From contig OZ010795.1 of assembly GCA_963932465.1 (NCBI GenBank), positions 523,843,451 to 523,907,450 of the forward strand: 64,000 nucleotides of DNA. The letters are read 5' to 3'. The DNA comes from Maratus speciosus (taxonomy: Eukaryota > Arthropoda > Arachnida > Araneae > Salticidae). Of the stretch, positions 44,576-57,408 are shown in pieces (the stretch's first letter is position 1; every line of letters starts with the position of its first letter). The notes below the pieces were generated by a model, which saw nothing but the letters and a program-made list of their open reading frames with translations, was not told where the DNA came from and searched no databases. The position numbers were made by a program, and so were the translations under genes.

Positions 44576-47500
44576 TAAACCCAGTCGGCTGCTACCTGTG
44601 CTGTGTAGGAATGGAAACCCTCATTTTTTTTTCGACAATACCAACTACTTGCCGTCAAAATGTCACATATATATATATATGTATGTATAGAGAGAGAGAG
44701 AGAGAGAGAATATTTATTGCTTTAAATTTTACTCTGTAACCTCTTCTGTAACCTCCTTCGCTCTTATGCTTCTTTATGATTATCATGGAATTAATCTCAA
44801 ATGATATTTGAGTGAAAAGTGTTATTTTCATCAAAATATAATTAAAGTAAGTATATTCGAATGAATTGAAGTAGAAAAACAGCTAATATATTATATCACA
44901 TTTTCGTAATATAATACGTTATTTGTTATAATTTCTATGCTAAATTCACAAAATCTGATATTTTTAAATCATCGTATGTCAAAGTATAATAAATAAATAT
45001 TAATTAAAAGTAAACAACTCAATAAATATTATATGCAGCAGTGTAAGTGTCAGGCTGTTATTGAACGAATACCCACCCCGAATACCCACCCCCATTCCCA
45101 AATACCCACCCATAGACAATCTTTTAAAAATAAAATTTACGGAAATAAATAAATATGTACATATGTATTTACTTTTTTAAAACTCTTTTTAAAATTTATA
45201 ATTCAGTTACGATCAGTAATATGATCAACGCAACCTATCGCAACGCTCAAATAAGAAATACTCATAATGCATTTGAAAGTTTTCTGCGTTTACAAAACAT
45301 ATTTCTACACAAATTTGCAGGTGCAAAACAGGAAGTCAGAACACAAAATGATGTGCATTTTTAATATTCTTCTTATTCGAAGTTGAGACGTAAATATAAT
45401 TTGTTTATTATGGAAATTTATTTTATTTCGAAACAAATCAGTATTGACTTTTCTGTTACGAATAAATTTGACGCAGCGTTTTCTGTTCTAAAAATCTTTG
45501 CAGTAGTGGATTTTTGCAAATATTTTTATTAAATTGCGATCACGAAGTTGTAAAACTTTAGGCAAAATAATAATCACATTCTTCATCTTATGCAATGTAA
45601 ATAAATCACAATCTTAAGACATGTTATTCTAACAAAATTAATCAGAACTTGTAACATTTTAGTCTAGGAAAGATTTTAACAGATTGAGGCTCAACAACTC
45701 TGATTTAATAAATATTTATTCAGTTGTTAGAATGTATCATTTTAAACATATAAAAAATATTAGAACATAAAAAATAAATATTATTGACTAAAAAGTATTT
45801 TTTCGCATCTGCAATAAGCAGAAAATTACGTAATTCCCCCAAAATATTGTCAATTTTCTATTACAAAATTGTAAAGGATAAGAACTTACCTTTAAGAAAT
45901 ATCTATTTTTGGTCGTCCCCAACCATTTTAATTTTACAAAATTTGCGACGTTCATTTTAGCAATAACGATACAAAACTTCTCTAATGATAAATAAAATTT
46001 TGCTTCTAAAAATCAACTCTGTATCGCCGCCTGTTGAGAATTCTATGAACAATTTATGTTAACTGCTGTGTTGGGAGATAGCATCAATAAAATAAAATCG
46101 TCTTTTGAAGCCCCTGTAAAAGTAACATTCACTTTTGGGTATGTTGCAGATAGTGATAGAAAGGATTAATATAAAAATAGCCTTGTCAACATTCATCAAA
46201 CTTTTACAGTATAACATTGAATAAGTACTAACCAACAATATGCAATGAAACATTATTTTAAAGAAAGTTAAAATAATAACAAATACAGAGTATTGAATAT
46301 AACGTATAAAATGATATTATAGCTAAAATAATTTTTTCTTGACTTTAAGAAAAATTATTTATTTTTTCATTTCTCTTAGATATCCAAATACATATTGAGA
46401 AGATCTCTCATTTTTCAAATGTTATTAAATTATATTAAACTACTTTAAACTGATGAAGAGCTCTAAATGCCATCTAATGCTTGTAAATTTTAATTTGTAA
46501 AATTATGAATTTTTAATTAATAAATACTGCAGAAATGTGTGTCTAATCAAAATGTCTTAATATTGGCCCATTAATAAAATTAATGTAGGTAATTTTTTCC
46601 AAAATCAATCTGCAGTATTGATCTTAATCAAACGTGTTTTTCACCGACAGGGGTTTTGTCATTATAAATTAAATGATTACCCGTACCAATTTTTTAAGAT
46701 TATAGAAATCCAAATATTCCTAACAAAAAATATATATCAAAAGTTTGATTAGACATTCTTTCACTTTGTTCCGAAAATAACTAATATATTGCGAAAATTT
46801 GTACAAAGATAGAAAAGCGTAAAAGTATCTCTTTAACAAATTGGAAAAATACATTATTTTACACAATTTTGCATATATTTAATAAACAATAATTCTTTGA
46901 ATTTTTATACTTATGCTGATGACTCGTGTAAAACAAATGCATTTCTCAAAGCTATATGTGAACTGTATATATTTTGAAACTAAAAATAGTTAATATCATC
47001 AGCGGCTTAAAAGACAATCGAATAAGCTTTAATTTGATTCAAATGGTAAATATGTGAGTCATGAGTTTATTTTGTATAATTTAAACCAGTGGAGCCAATC
47101 CGGACTTTTTGTGTAAGAGAACATATTACCCTGGCCCCCTAGATATGGAAGAAAGCCTTGACACGTTTTGTTGTGACGTCACGAAACGTCACACAAAGCA
47201 GGAAAAATAAAGAATGTTTCGATTTCATTGACTCGTGGAATTAATTATTATTAGTACTAAATAATAATTACGTGTCACGTCTTTCTCCAATCTAGGGAGC
47301 TTTGATACTGCCCGGTGTATAGAACGTAGATGATTTTGTTTTCTTCGATACTCTAAATTTTTTTTTTTCATTTAATATGCTTTTTTAGATTGCCCTCTAA
47401 TAAATAAATAAATTAATGAAAAAAACATTGGAAGTATCAATTAAGTATTTTAAAATTTATTAAAAGCGATACTTTTGCATTAGGCCCAACTCACAGGTTA

Positions 47501-48199
47501 ATAAACAATGAAATCAACAAAGTGTTTGCTACATACATCTGCTTTTATAATAATTTCGATGTGTGAGCACGTAATTTAATTACATATCTGTAATTTAGTG
47601 TTTTATTCATATTATGTTATTTATATACTTATAATGTGATCATTTGGAAATGGAAAATTAGCCAGAAACAAAAACTGAATTACTGAATTATTTTAAGTGT
47701 AATCTCTCGTAATCAAACTAAATGCGATCGATTTAGATTTTTAGAAAATCATGTTTAAAAATTATTTTTAAAACTATACAATGCCTGTTATGTGAAATAC
47801 ATTTTTCAAACAAAAGGTTATTTTTATATAGATTTTTATTTCAGATGATAGTGTAAAAATTTAACTTATGAGATATTGAGAAGTAATTAAATTTGTCCAA
47901 AAAGATATATGTATTAATTCAATTGCTGCCTATATGAATGTTTAAATGACTTTTAAATGCTTTCATGTGAGTAAGTAACTCCTTCCTGCATCTTAAACTT
48001 CTGATACATTTTATTTTTTGCTATTTCTACCTTCCTTATCCACTATTTAAATGCCTCAGTTGATTTAAACAATGTTTTTTATAATATGCTATTTTCAAGT
48101 TTTTTCATAATTTTAGCCCTCACAACTTCAGATATCTTATCGGCACGGCATGACCCAAAAAGAAGAAAAAAAAGTCTTTATTCTGCCGTAAAAGCTTAC
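44576..48199. other. AT-rich sequence, no gene seen
   Basis: (TA)n then (GA)n at 44667-44710 and a CCCACC-rich patch at 45068-45110. A short TGACGTCACGAAACGTCACA patch lies at 47173-47195. Open frames of 60-70 codons show no motif. Confidence 0.5.
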
Positions 48200-48290
48200 T
48201 TTAATTTTTCTGGTCCGGATCGGACATGGATCGGGACGGACCGGGTACGTGCTTCGGGCCAATACCGGGCCAGTACAGACCCTACCATAT
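48200..48290. repeat. GC-rich repeat fragment
   Basis: CGGGACGGACCGGGTACG and GGGCCAATACCGGGCC resemble 37560-37830. Confidence 0.5.
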
Positions 48291-48299
48291 TTCTGAAAC

Positions 48300-48734
48300 A
48301 TGTTTAACATAAATTCCTTATATCCAAAGGGAACGGCGCTGTCAAAAATCGACTTTTAATACCGTATCCCTGTCTTTCATCCCAAATGCATCGATATCAT
48401 ATCCTCAGAGGTATGCTTAAGTTGTGCCAGCCACAAATTTTGACTTTTTATATATCTGTGAGTTTTGCAGATATAAAAGTATAAAAGATTTTTTTTTTCT
48501 GTTTCATCTAAAAATGGATGAGTAACATATTCCCACTTGGAAAATTTACACTACAAGGACCGTATAAAAATATGGTTTGTGCATTTTTTCAAATAGCCCC
48601 CCACCCAGAAGGTTACAACTTATGTCATCAAACTTAGCATTCTTTTATAAGAAACTTTACAGTTGGAAATATGTGTCTAGGGGATATAAGGAAATGAGTT
48701 TTGAAGTCAATCTTTAGGTATCACAAGGTATATA
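48300..48734 (+). repeat. Dispersed repeat B, copy 2
   Basis: Runs from CCAAAGGGAACGGCGCTGTC to ATCACAAGGTATATA, where the MITE at 48735 begins. Confidence 0.8.
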
Positions 48735-49187
48735 CCGGGTGCCCTAAAAAGGGCTGACTGATTTTAAAATTAAATAACTTGCAGACGGTGACAGATATTT
48801 AAAAAAAATTCTTGCAGGAGGAGTATGCATAAGGTCAAAAGTTTTTTACAGTGATTTTCGATTTTAGTTCGAATTAGAAACAATAGATGGCGCAGCGATC
48901 AATAAACGCTAAATTCAGGCTCGATTTTTGGTATTTCAGGACCCATTCAATACATTTTAACCCCCTTTTCCGCATGGCAGAAGAGAAAGGCCAACAAATC
49001 GAGCCTGTATTTAGCACCTATTGCTTATAACGCCATCTATTGTTTGTAATTCGAACTAAAAACGGAAATCACTGTAAAAAAACTTTTGGCCTTAAGCATA
49101 ACCTTCCTGCAAGAATTTTTTAAATATCTGTCACCGTTTGCAAGTTATTGAATTTAAAAATCAGCCAGTGCTTTTTAGGACACTCGG
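48735..49187. mobile_element. Foldback MITE, arms about 200 bp, TA target
   Basis: Ends CCGGGTGCCCTAAAAAG and, inverted, CCGAGTGTCCTAAAAAG; TATA flanks both sides. Arms 48735-48937 and 48991-49187 share AATAACTTGCA.ACGGTGACA, ATTCTTGCAGGA and ACAATAGATGGCG. No open frame. A TA duplication fits a Tc1/mariner origin, which is inference. Confidence 0.8.
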
Positions 49188-49544
49188 TATATGCAGATAT
49201 ATATATTGGAAATTCAATTCTCCATAAACTAAACCTGATAAACAAAGAAAAAATTAATTATATATTATCGATTGTTATTTATTTTAAATTTGTTATTGTA
49301 TTTTTTTTTAAATAAATGTTAGACAACGTGATAAGCAGCATAAAGAAGAAAGGACCACTTAAAAATTCGAAAATCGAGGGAAAACTACTTTTGACAGATT
49401 AATTTTACTGTACATAATTCAAACTTTTTAGCCCCCGATATGCTATTTCTTTCGCACAACAATTAGAATGTCGTCAAAAAAAGTAACGTTACACCTAACC
49501 ATAAGCCATACGTAAAAAGAGAAAGGTGTATCATCGCACGGTTA
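49188..49544. other. AT-rich sequence, nothing recognised
   Basis: No gene or repeat end seen. Confidence 0.5.
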
Positions 49545-49620
49545 AGTCGGGCGGAGGTTTTAACTTTATTTCCAGGCCGGGCCCGAGCATGGAAATTTCG
49601 GCCCGTTCAGACCTCTGATG
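49545..49620. repeat. GC-rich repeat fragment
   Basis: GGCCGGGCCCGAGCATGG and TTTCGGCCCGTTCAGACC; related to 37560-37830. Confidence 0.5.
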
Positions 49621-49664
49621 CATATCTACATCATAATTCGAAAGCAAGTTTAACCTAAAATCTA

Positions 49665-50395
49665 TACGCTGCTATTTTATATCCAAAGGAGAGGCACTGT
49701 CTTAAATCAACATTTAACAACGTGTATTTCATAGATCATACCTATCTTGCATTTCAAAATCACCAATATCATGCCTCTCAGAGGTATGGCTGAGTAGTGT
49801 AAGACACGAATTTTGGATTTTAATACCTCTGTGAATTTTGTAGACATAAAGATCAATTTTTTTGTGTTTCATTCACAAATGGGTAAAGAAAATTTGGTAC
49901 TTGTTAAGTTATCCCGTCGACAGGTTTTGCCAAATTATATAAATCGCCAAACCACTCGCCAAATTATACAAATTGACATAATTTTTATTTTAAATAACCA
50001 AAGATCAATTAAATTAGCAAAACATTAATAAAAATACAAATATAATAACGTCGAATTAAAAATCACTTGATGACGTAACAAACACATGATCATGTTTAAT
50101 GTCAACCATTATTGGCTTACCATTCCCCTTATATCTTACCATTTGGCGACAGTAATTTGGCCGACGGGATAACTAACAAGTACCGAAAATGTTAATAATT
50201 GGAAAATGTACACTACGGCGGCTTTATAAAAATTTAGTTTTTGTATTTTCTCAAATAGACCCTCTATGGAGTTGCAACTTATGCCATCAAATTTTGCAAT
50301 TTTGTTTATGAAACTTTTCAATTGGACGTATGTGTCCAGCGCAATATTTAAGGAAATGGACTATTATTTCGATCTTTATGAGTCACATTGTATGT
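49665..50395 (+). repeat. Dispersed repeat B, copy 3, interrupted
   Basis: Matches the other two copies before and after the MITE at 49896-50184 (AGGAGAGGCACTGTC at the start; GAGTCACATTGTATG at the end). Confidence 0.8.
49896..50184 (+). mobile_element. hAT-like MITE family K, copy 1
   Basis: 289 bp with ends GGTACTTGTTAAGTTATCCC and, inverted, GGTACTTGTTAGTTATCCCG. GAAAATTT (49888-49895) and GAAAATGT (50185-50192) form an 8-bp duplication with one mismatch. It carries subterminal GCCAAATTATA repeats and interrupts repeat B, so it is younger than that copy. Confidence 0.82.
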
Positions 50396-50559
50396 ACCTA
50401 TATTTATATAATGTCTCCGTCTGATGTCTGGATAACTTCATTTCAAAATCGTTAAGTATATCAGATTTTTTCTGAAAAAATTCTGGCACAATACATTAAT
50501 TTGGCGAGGCGCCGAACTCGATCATGAAAAATTCGCAGTTTTTTTTCTTTTTTTTTTTT

Positions 50560-51105
50560 TTTTCTTAACCATTTGGAAAAAGGGTTATTGTCCTCGTCAG
50601 GGTAGGAAATCAAAAGCATATCTGAATCTTTTTACTGGTTTAATCTGCATTTTGTTCGTTTTCTGGTTGGTCTATACAGTAATCTGTATTTCCCTTTACT
50701 TTCAACAGAGATGGATACTTCTGTTGCCACTACGACAAAAAAGTAATAAAAACTACAAAAAACAAATAATAACTCAGATACAAATTGAGATACAGCTCAA
50801 ACAAGTTTCATTTAAAAGTACATTTTTTTTTCTATACGACGGTGTAAAAAGTAATATTGTGGGATGTTTAGAAGTTTAAAAATGAAATTTCATTTAAAAT
50901 TGGTCAAGAAATATTAATGTTTAATCCATGGCGTACGTAAAGTCTGACCAGCTCCATAGAAGTTTAAAAATTTACAGTACCGAAAAATGCAATCCATTGC
51001 GTACGTAATGTATGATCAACTCCGTGCGATTTTTTATGTCTTAAATTTTAGTCTTTTAAAAAGTCATTTTCGAAATGGTCGTTGCAATTTGCTAAATTGC
51101 ATTTT
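50560..51105 (+). repeat. Dispersed repeat C, copy 2
   Basis: Reverse complement of 34141-34745. The 75-codon frame at 50652-50879 lies in it; the other copy does not keep that frame cleanly, so it is not called as a gene. Confidence 0.8.
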
Positions 51106-51635
51106 TTTTCTTTTACACTTGTTAAGGAACAAGCAGTTCAATTTCTTAAAATTTATAATCTTTTAAACGTTTCTTTTTACAGATAATGCAAGAAGAAAAA
51201 AAATATCTTTCTTTCTCTATCTATCTTTGAAATTATGATTTTTTTTTATAAATTTTAAATTTATTTATAAAAGTATGATCGTAATCTAATTCATATTAAA
51301 CAAATAATATATAAAAGCATATATTCTGAACATTACACTCTTCATTATCCATTTATAATTCATCCTCTATTTTTAAGCTTTTAAAATGTTTCATTGTTGC
51401 AGTTTCCCAGGCAATTGCCATTGTTCGACAATCTTTTATTCGCGCATAACTAAATCATTTCAACTCGTATACTGCGGTAAGTGTTACATATAATATTTTG
51501 CATTTTATCACCCAACGAAAAAGAAAACTTAAAATAAATGTATTAATCAATACATTATTTATGAAATTATTTAAATGTTGTATTGTCATTGGAAACACAC
51601 TTGTATCAGGATTGTTAGTTTGTCCTTCATTTTTA
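51106..51635. other. AT-rich sequence, nothing recognised
   Basis: No gene or repeat end seen. Confidence 0.5.
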
Positions 51636-51639
51636 TTAA

Positions 51640-52504
51640 CCCATTTGTGCCTAGCGTCCCATTTTTGGGACGTTTCAAGTTTTTATGAATAAGTATATTT
51701 TTCTTCTCCTTTATAACATAAATATTGAATGAAATAATTATTTATAAATGTCTTTATCTATTACCGAGAGATGACAGCATAAGGTGGATATTTATTTGTT
51801 TAAATGAAGGCTTTTTTCGGTGTTTATAATTTTTCAATTTTTCAAGATGGCGAAATGTAAAAAGTAAGTTTATTTGTATTATTTCTATGAAGGATCCACA
51901 ATCGCAAGTCATAATATTAGCTTGTAGACTTTTTTTAAATCTGTATATTTTAAACAGCGAAATTAAATATTCAAGCCTATTTTTTATGCATTTTTGTAAC
52001 GTCAAAAATATAGGGTTCTAGGCACAAATGGGCACATATTTTTGTTGGACATTTAGGAGACAATTATTTATGTAATCTCCTTTTGAAGAGATTTATGAAA
52101 TAAATTGTTTTAAGTCAGCAATACAATTATTCTTATTTTATTATTAATAATAGTTATAACGTTATTAATCTCTGTAAAGAAATAAATATATATATTTTTT
52201 GTAGTCCATTAAAATACTAATTATAGAACAAAATATACAACATATATATATTTATACATACAACAAGAACATATATATTTATATTTAAAAACTTTTTAAA
52301 TATAAATATAGACAAAACATATAATTATGCATATTATTCCACTAGAAATACTCACATGTAGGTTTTTTTTTTTTTTACATTTTATTAAATAAATACAGGA
52401 AAAAAATAAGTGTAATTTTTTAGTATATTTCCAGTTCTTTTTGCAATATTTTAAAGTGATTTTACCAAAACATTTGAGAAAACCAAAATTCTGGCACAAA
52501 TGGG
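51640..52504. mobile_element. piggyBac-like MITE in TTAA
   Basis: Ends CCCATTTGTGCCTAGCG and, inverted, CCCATTTGTGCCAGAAT, with TTAA at 51636-51639 and 52505-52508. A third, inverted copy of the end (CTAGGCACAAATGGG, about 52019-52033) lies inside. No transposase motif; frames of 83 and 67 codons are unrecognised. TTAA and a CCC start fit piggyBac. Confidence 0.75.
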
Positions 52505-53047
52505 TTAAGTAGTTCTGAATTCGTGCTAGAAAATACGAAGAGTTTTTTTCTGATTTAATTAATGACAGACATTTCGTGATTAAGGAAATTAAAAATTCCT
52601 CTTTAGGAATTTCCGGTGTCAGTTCGGAATTGCTAAATAAAAATGGAGGCTAAACGGGCAATCCTAACAAGTAGACGTAATTTTTAAAATTCTAGCATAT
52701 GAGGAAATAGATTAAAATTTGATTGCAAAATTCCATCTTTGGATAAAAAAAAAGAACAGGTTGGGGGTAAACAAAAGATTGTAAAAAATACACCAAAAAG
52801 CAACAAACTTTATTATTATTATTATTTTATAATAGCAACAAATAAATTTGAAATACAACAATAATAATAACGAACTTGTCCATGTCCTTCGAGGATACAC
52901 TTGAAACATATTTAATATTCCTAATAGAAATGGAAACCAACTATTGAAATGTTTATTTTATTGAAATCAAGCTGAGCCAAACGGATTTTGCTTGGTCGCA
53001 TGATAATAACCATAAAAATACCTAAAGTTAGGATTGAATTATCGATA
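52505..53047. other. AT-rich sequence, nothing recognised
   Basis: (TTA)n near 52812. No gene seen. Confidence 0.5.
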
Positions 53048-53049
53048 TA

Positions 53050-53938
53050 CACTGGTTATCAAAAATTAAGGAAAAGTCACAAAAGCCAATTTTTAAATAC
53101 GGGAATACTCAAAAGGAAGTAATATAATTCGAATAATTATTATTCCTGCAGAACAGCTAGTCCATATAACATCTCATTCAGGTCACACATAGTCACAAGA
53201 GTCACAGTCACTACGGCGAAACAAAAAATAGGAAATTCCATACGTCTCTTTTATGAGTCTCAAATGACTACTATATGTGACTCCACTGACAGGTCACTGT
53301 GACTGCTGCTTTGTGGCGAGTCACCAGGTGACTTTACAATGTCATTTCATTGAGACTCTCGTGTGACTCTCATCCGGAGACTCAATTTCAAAGTCATTGT
53401 GAACGTTGCATTATGATAAATCACCAAATAATGTCAAATTAAAGTCACATGGTGACTTTTCACCACTTTTCACAGTGGTGACTTTACAGTAGAGTCTCTG
53501 TTACCATTTGACAAAGTCATGTGACAGAAAGTCACCATGTGACTTTAATGTGACATTATTTGGTGATTTATCATAATGCAACCTTCACAATTACTTTAAA
53601 ATTGAATCTCCAGATGAGAGTCACACGAGAGTCTCAATGAAATGACATTGCAAAGTCACCTGGTGACTCGTCACAAAGCAGCAGTCACAGTGACCTGTCA
53701 GTGGAGTCACATATAGTAGTCATTTGAGACTCATAAATGAGACGTATGGAATTTCCTATTTTTTGTTTCGCCGTAGTAACTGTGACTCTTGTGACCATGT
53801 GTGACCTGAATGAGATGTTATATGGACTAGCTGTTCTGCAGAGATAGTAATTATTCAAATTATATTACTTCCTTTTGAGAATTCGCGTATTTAAAAATTA
53901 GCATTTTGTGACTTTTCCTTAATTTTTGATAACCAGTG
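53050..53938. mobile_element. Large palindromic MITE, TA target, GTCAC-rich
   Basis: Arms 53050-53458 and 53530-53938 (409 bp each) are near-perfect reverse complements around a 71-bp spacer. Both ends start CACTGGTTATCAAAAATTAA and are flanked by TA (53048-53049, 53939-53940). The interior arms are packed with AGTCAC / GTGACT motifs. The TA duplication and CACTGG start fit a Tc1/mariner-derived element. No coding capacity. Confidence 0.87.
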
Positions 53939-53940
53939 TA

Positions 53941-55666
53941 ATATATACTTGTCTTACGTGGCTTGAAAATAATGCTGAATTTGTAACTTGCCATATGGTA
54001 ACAATCGTAGTTTCCTGAACGACTTCCTATTAGTTTATTTTTCGGAGCCATGCAGTAAATCAAAATTTAGAGCAATTATTCTTTTTAAACATAGCATGAT
54101 ATTTTGGTCGATCAAGAATAGCTGCGGTCATCGGTTCGTTTCACGGTCAGGTGTTGCTTAAGTTTTTAACTTCCCAAGCGTGTGAGAAATACTGTAATTT
54201 TCACTTCGGACGAACTTTAGACACGAATTTTAAAACAAAATTTTGTATGTGGATGATTTTTTTTAATTGAATTATTTTACTATTGCGCACTTTTTTCTGA
54301 GAATTAAAACTTAAATTAAATGGTGCTGTCCAATATTATAGGCCCAATCAACTGTTAAAGGCTTACTGTGCAAATGATACACTATAGGCATCGAATGAAA
54401 GAAGGTGAAAACACACTGACGTCGGAAAATAAAAATATGTTGAATTACTTTTTCAAAGAAGTTTAAAATTCTGTTTACAATGAAATTTTTCAGTTAATTG
54501 TTTTATGATTAAAAAATTTGTAAATTTCACAATGTTATAATGATTTAAGACAATTGGTAGCAACAACTAAATGCGTTTTTAATTATGTTTTCTTCAACCT
54601 TTTCAATTACGTTTTTATAGTCAAAAAATTGCAAATTTCATGTATTCAAGGGCTCTCATGACACTTAAAACTGAAAAAAAAATGAGAAAAAAACGATATA
54701 AAATTTTAAATTTTAAACTGTATATGATTTGAAAACACATTTTCTATTGGAATGAAATATATATGTTATTTGATTTCATGTATATTAAAAATTGAAAGAT
54801 GCAATATTAACATTTGTGCTGGGCTCCAAACTGTCAGACATTTGACGAGCAAAAAATCGATATAACAGCTTATGCGCAGGATTAAAAATAAATTTTGAAA
54901 CTAGTACAATGTAAATTTTAATGCCTACGTATACTTCAGATTATACTAATTGCCCTGAACCTAAATAAATTTCTATTTAAAGCATTTTTATAATTTTAAT
55001 ACAAAATTGTATTTAGTTAATACAAAGTATTGAAATTTTCAACAGTGTAATCGCATATAAAAATATATTTTTGAACAATAAAAACTTGCACATGCACAAT
55101 CGTCATAGACATTTTCAGGTCTTTGCGTGAGTTGATTTTTTAAGCCATCGCTACACGTAAACAGCTTTCTTTTATTATTAAAGATATAAATAACGGCCAG
55201 TAAATTGGAAATGAAGTGGCCAAAAAATATGTAGCTAACTCCTTGATTGCCACGGGAGTATATATACGCCTTCAGAGATAAACTGCATATGTTACAGAAA
55301 TGGGGAACGTGGATTACAGAGGGACAATTTTTGCCAGCAGGGCAGTGTTTTACATACTTATAAAATGTGCATTTTCTTACTGTTATTTCAGAAAACTAAT
55401 CTCCTCCTTATTTAATTGAAGAATTATTTTATTTAATAAGGCAGTGGAGATTGCGCCAGATTTCGTTGGCAGTTAAAAGGTTACTTTATTAAAATATTCT
55501 GAAATTTTATAACAATATTATAAATTTGCCGCCCTTGGCGACCAGTTTGGTCTCCGTTAGACGTGAGCTAAGCATTGTACCATGTTACTTTTATCCAAAA
55601 TTTAATTTACTTTCTCAATACTTAGTCAATTCAGAAGTTTCTAGTAGAGAAATCAAGAACTCCGTA
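53941..55666. other. AT-rich sequence, no gene seen
   Basis: No recognisable motif or repeat end. Confidence 0.5.
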
Positions 55667-55674
55667 TTTTTATG

Positions 55675-55968
55675 GGTACTACTTGGTTATCCCGTCGACC
55701 CCGTTATATCGCCAAACTATAAGTTTAAATATCAATAATGGTTGATCGTAAATGTCATATTCGCTTGTTTTTAAGTAAGTTACACGTGTTTACGTCATCA
55801 AGTTATTTTTATTTCGACATTTTATTTGTATTTTTATTAATGTTATACTAATTTATTTGTTCTTTCGCTACTTAAAATAAAAATTATGTCAATGTGTATA
55901 ATTTGGCGAGTGGTTTGGCGATTTATATAATTTGGCGAAATTGGTCGACGGTATAACTAAGTAGTACC
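55675..55968 (-). mobile_element. hAT-like MITE family K, copy 2, exact 8-bp TSD
   Basis: 294 bp, opposite in orientation to copy 1. Ends GGTACTACTTGGTTATCCCG and, inverted, GGTACTACTTAGTTATACCG. TTTTTATG at 55667-55674 and 55969-55976 is an exact duplication. Shares AAATCGCCAAACCACTCGCC with copy 1. Confidence 0.88.
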
Positions 55969-55976
55969 TTTTTATG

Positions 55977-57408
55977 CTAGCCAGGCGCAAGTGATAAATC
56001 ATCCAACATGGTCTTTCTAATCGCATTTTTTTATATTTTATTAAATCCATCTAAAATATAATAATTTCACTCATTTTATTTAAAATACATAAATATATTT
56101 GAAATTCAGGACTTTCACTTTTTCTTTCGCTTTTTTAAGAAAAAGAAAAGAAAAATAATAGATAATACCAAAAACCATGACTTTTAATTTCAATATCAAA
56201 GCATTGTTTTAATTTACCACGCGAAAAATAAAAAAAATGTAAAAAATGGTCACCTGGTATATAAAAAGAGAAGCGGTCAGCCCGGAACTATTGATGACAG
56301 TCACATGACTTAGGCTATTATTATATAGATGTTTTGTTTATGAAATATGTGATAAAAGCTTGAACATTTTTCAGCTATTAAAAATGTTTTTTAATTAATA
56401 ATAAAGCAAATATTTTTCTTAAAGAATTGAAAGGATTTAAAGTTTCGACAAAACATAGTTATTTCAGAAGAGACAGTTATCTTATAATGGAACAAAAAAG
56501 TATGAATGTTCAATTATATGTTTTTTTTTTTTTAATATGTATGTCATAACTTTTTGCAGTTACATTAATTTACCTCCTTCTTTTTCTAAATGCTCTACAG
56601 AAAGAAATATTTAAATCTGTAGTGCTAAAAATATATAAATTTTAAGTAAGCTTTTTTTAATGATATTCAAGTGGCACCCCCTTGAGATTTGAACTTTTAT
56701 AAGGATAATAAAAAACTTAGAGAAAATGCATATTTAATAATATTATGCCTTTCTCTTATTTCTAAGTTTTTTACAAAAACAAACCTGAAAAAAAGTGGAA
56801 AAAACTCTTTCTGATGTGGAGATTAATATACTGTACAAAATGTTATTTCAAACGTGTAAAATATTTTTATAAGTATTTAACAAATGATATATTATCAAAA
56901 TAAGAATTTTGTTGAATGTTTTAGCTCTCAAAAAAATAAAACTTTAGACGCTAACGTGAGAATCAAATCTTTTCACATCACATAATTATTTTCTTTAAAG
57001 CAAATGAATTTAAATAGTGTATTTAAAAAAAAAAAAAGTTAATTTAAATTTAAACGGAGTGGAATTCATTCAACCTTATGCATGTTTTATTTTATTTTCG
57101 GCATTAGTGTACTATTTGTTTAATATATTTTAACTTAACATGAATTTCATTTAAAACTTATTACAAAAGAATTAAATAAAAAATAATAATTATATGAATT
57201 ATCTATACAGGAAACACTCAAAATTATAAAGTTTAAAAGAAAAACTATTATTTATTTTGTATTCGTTGTAGGTTTTCGAAAACAAACAATGTATAATACC
57301 AAATACTGTATAAGTAGATGAATAAATGATTTTCAAAAATATACTTAGATATACATTAGCATTAATTAACCTGGGAAAAGAAAATATTGAGATTTAATTG
57401 TAAACGCA
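55977..57408. other. AT-rich sequence, no gene seen
   Basis: No recognisable motif or repeat end. Confidence 0.5.
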
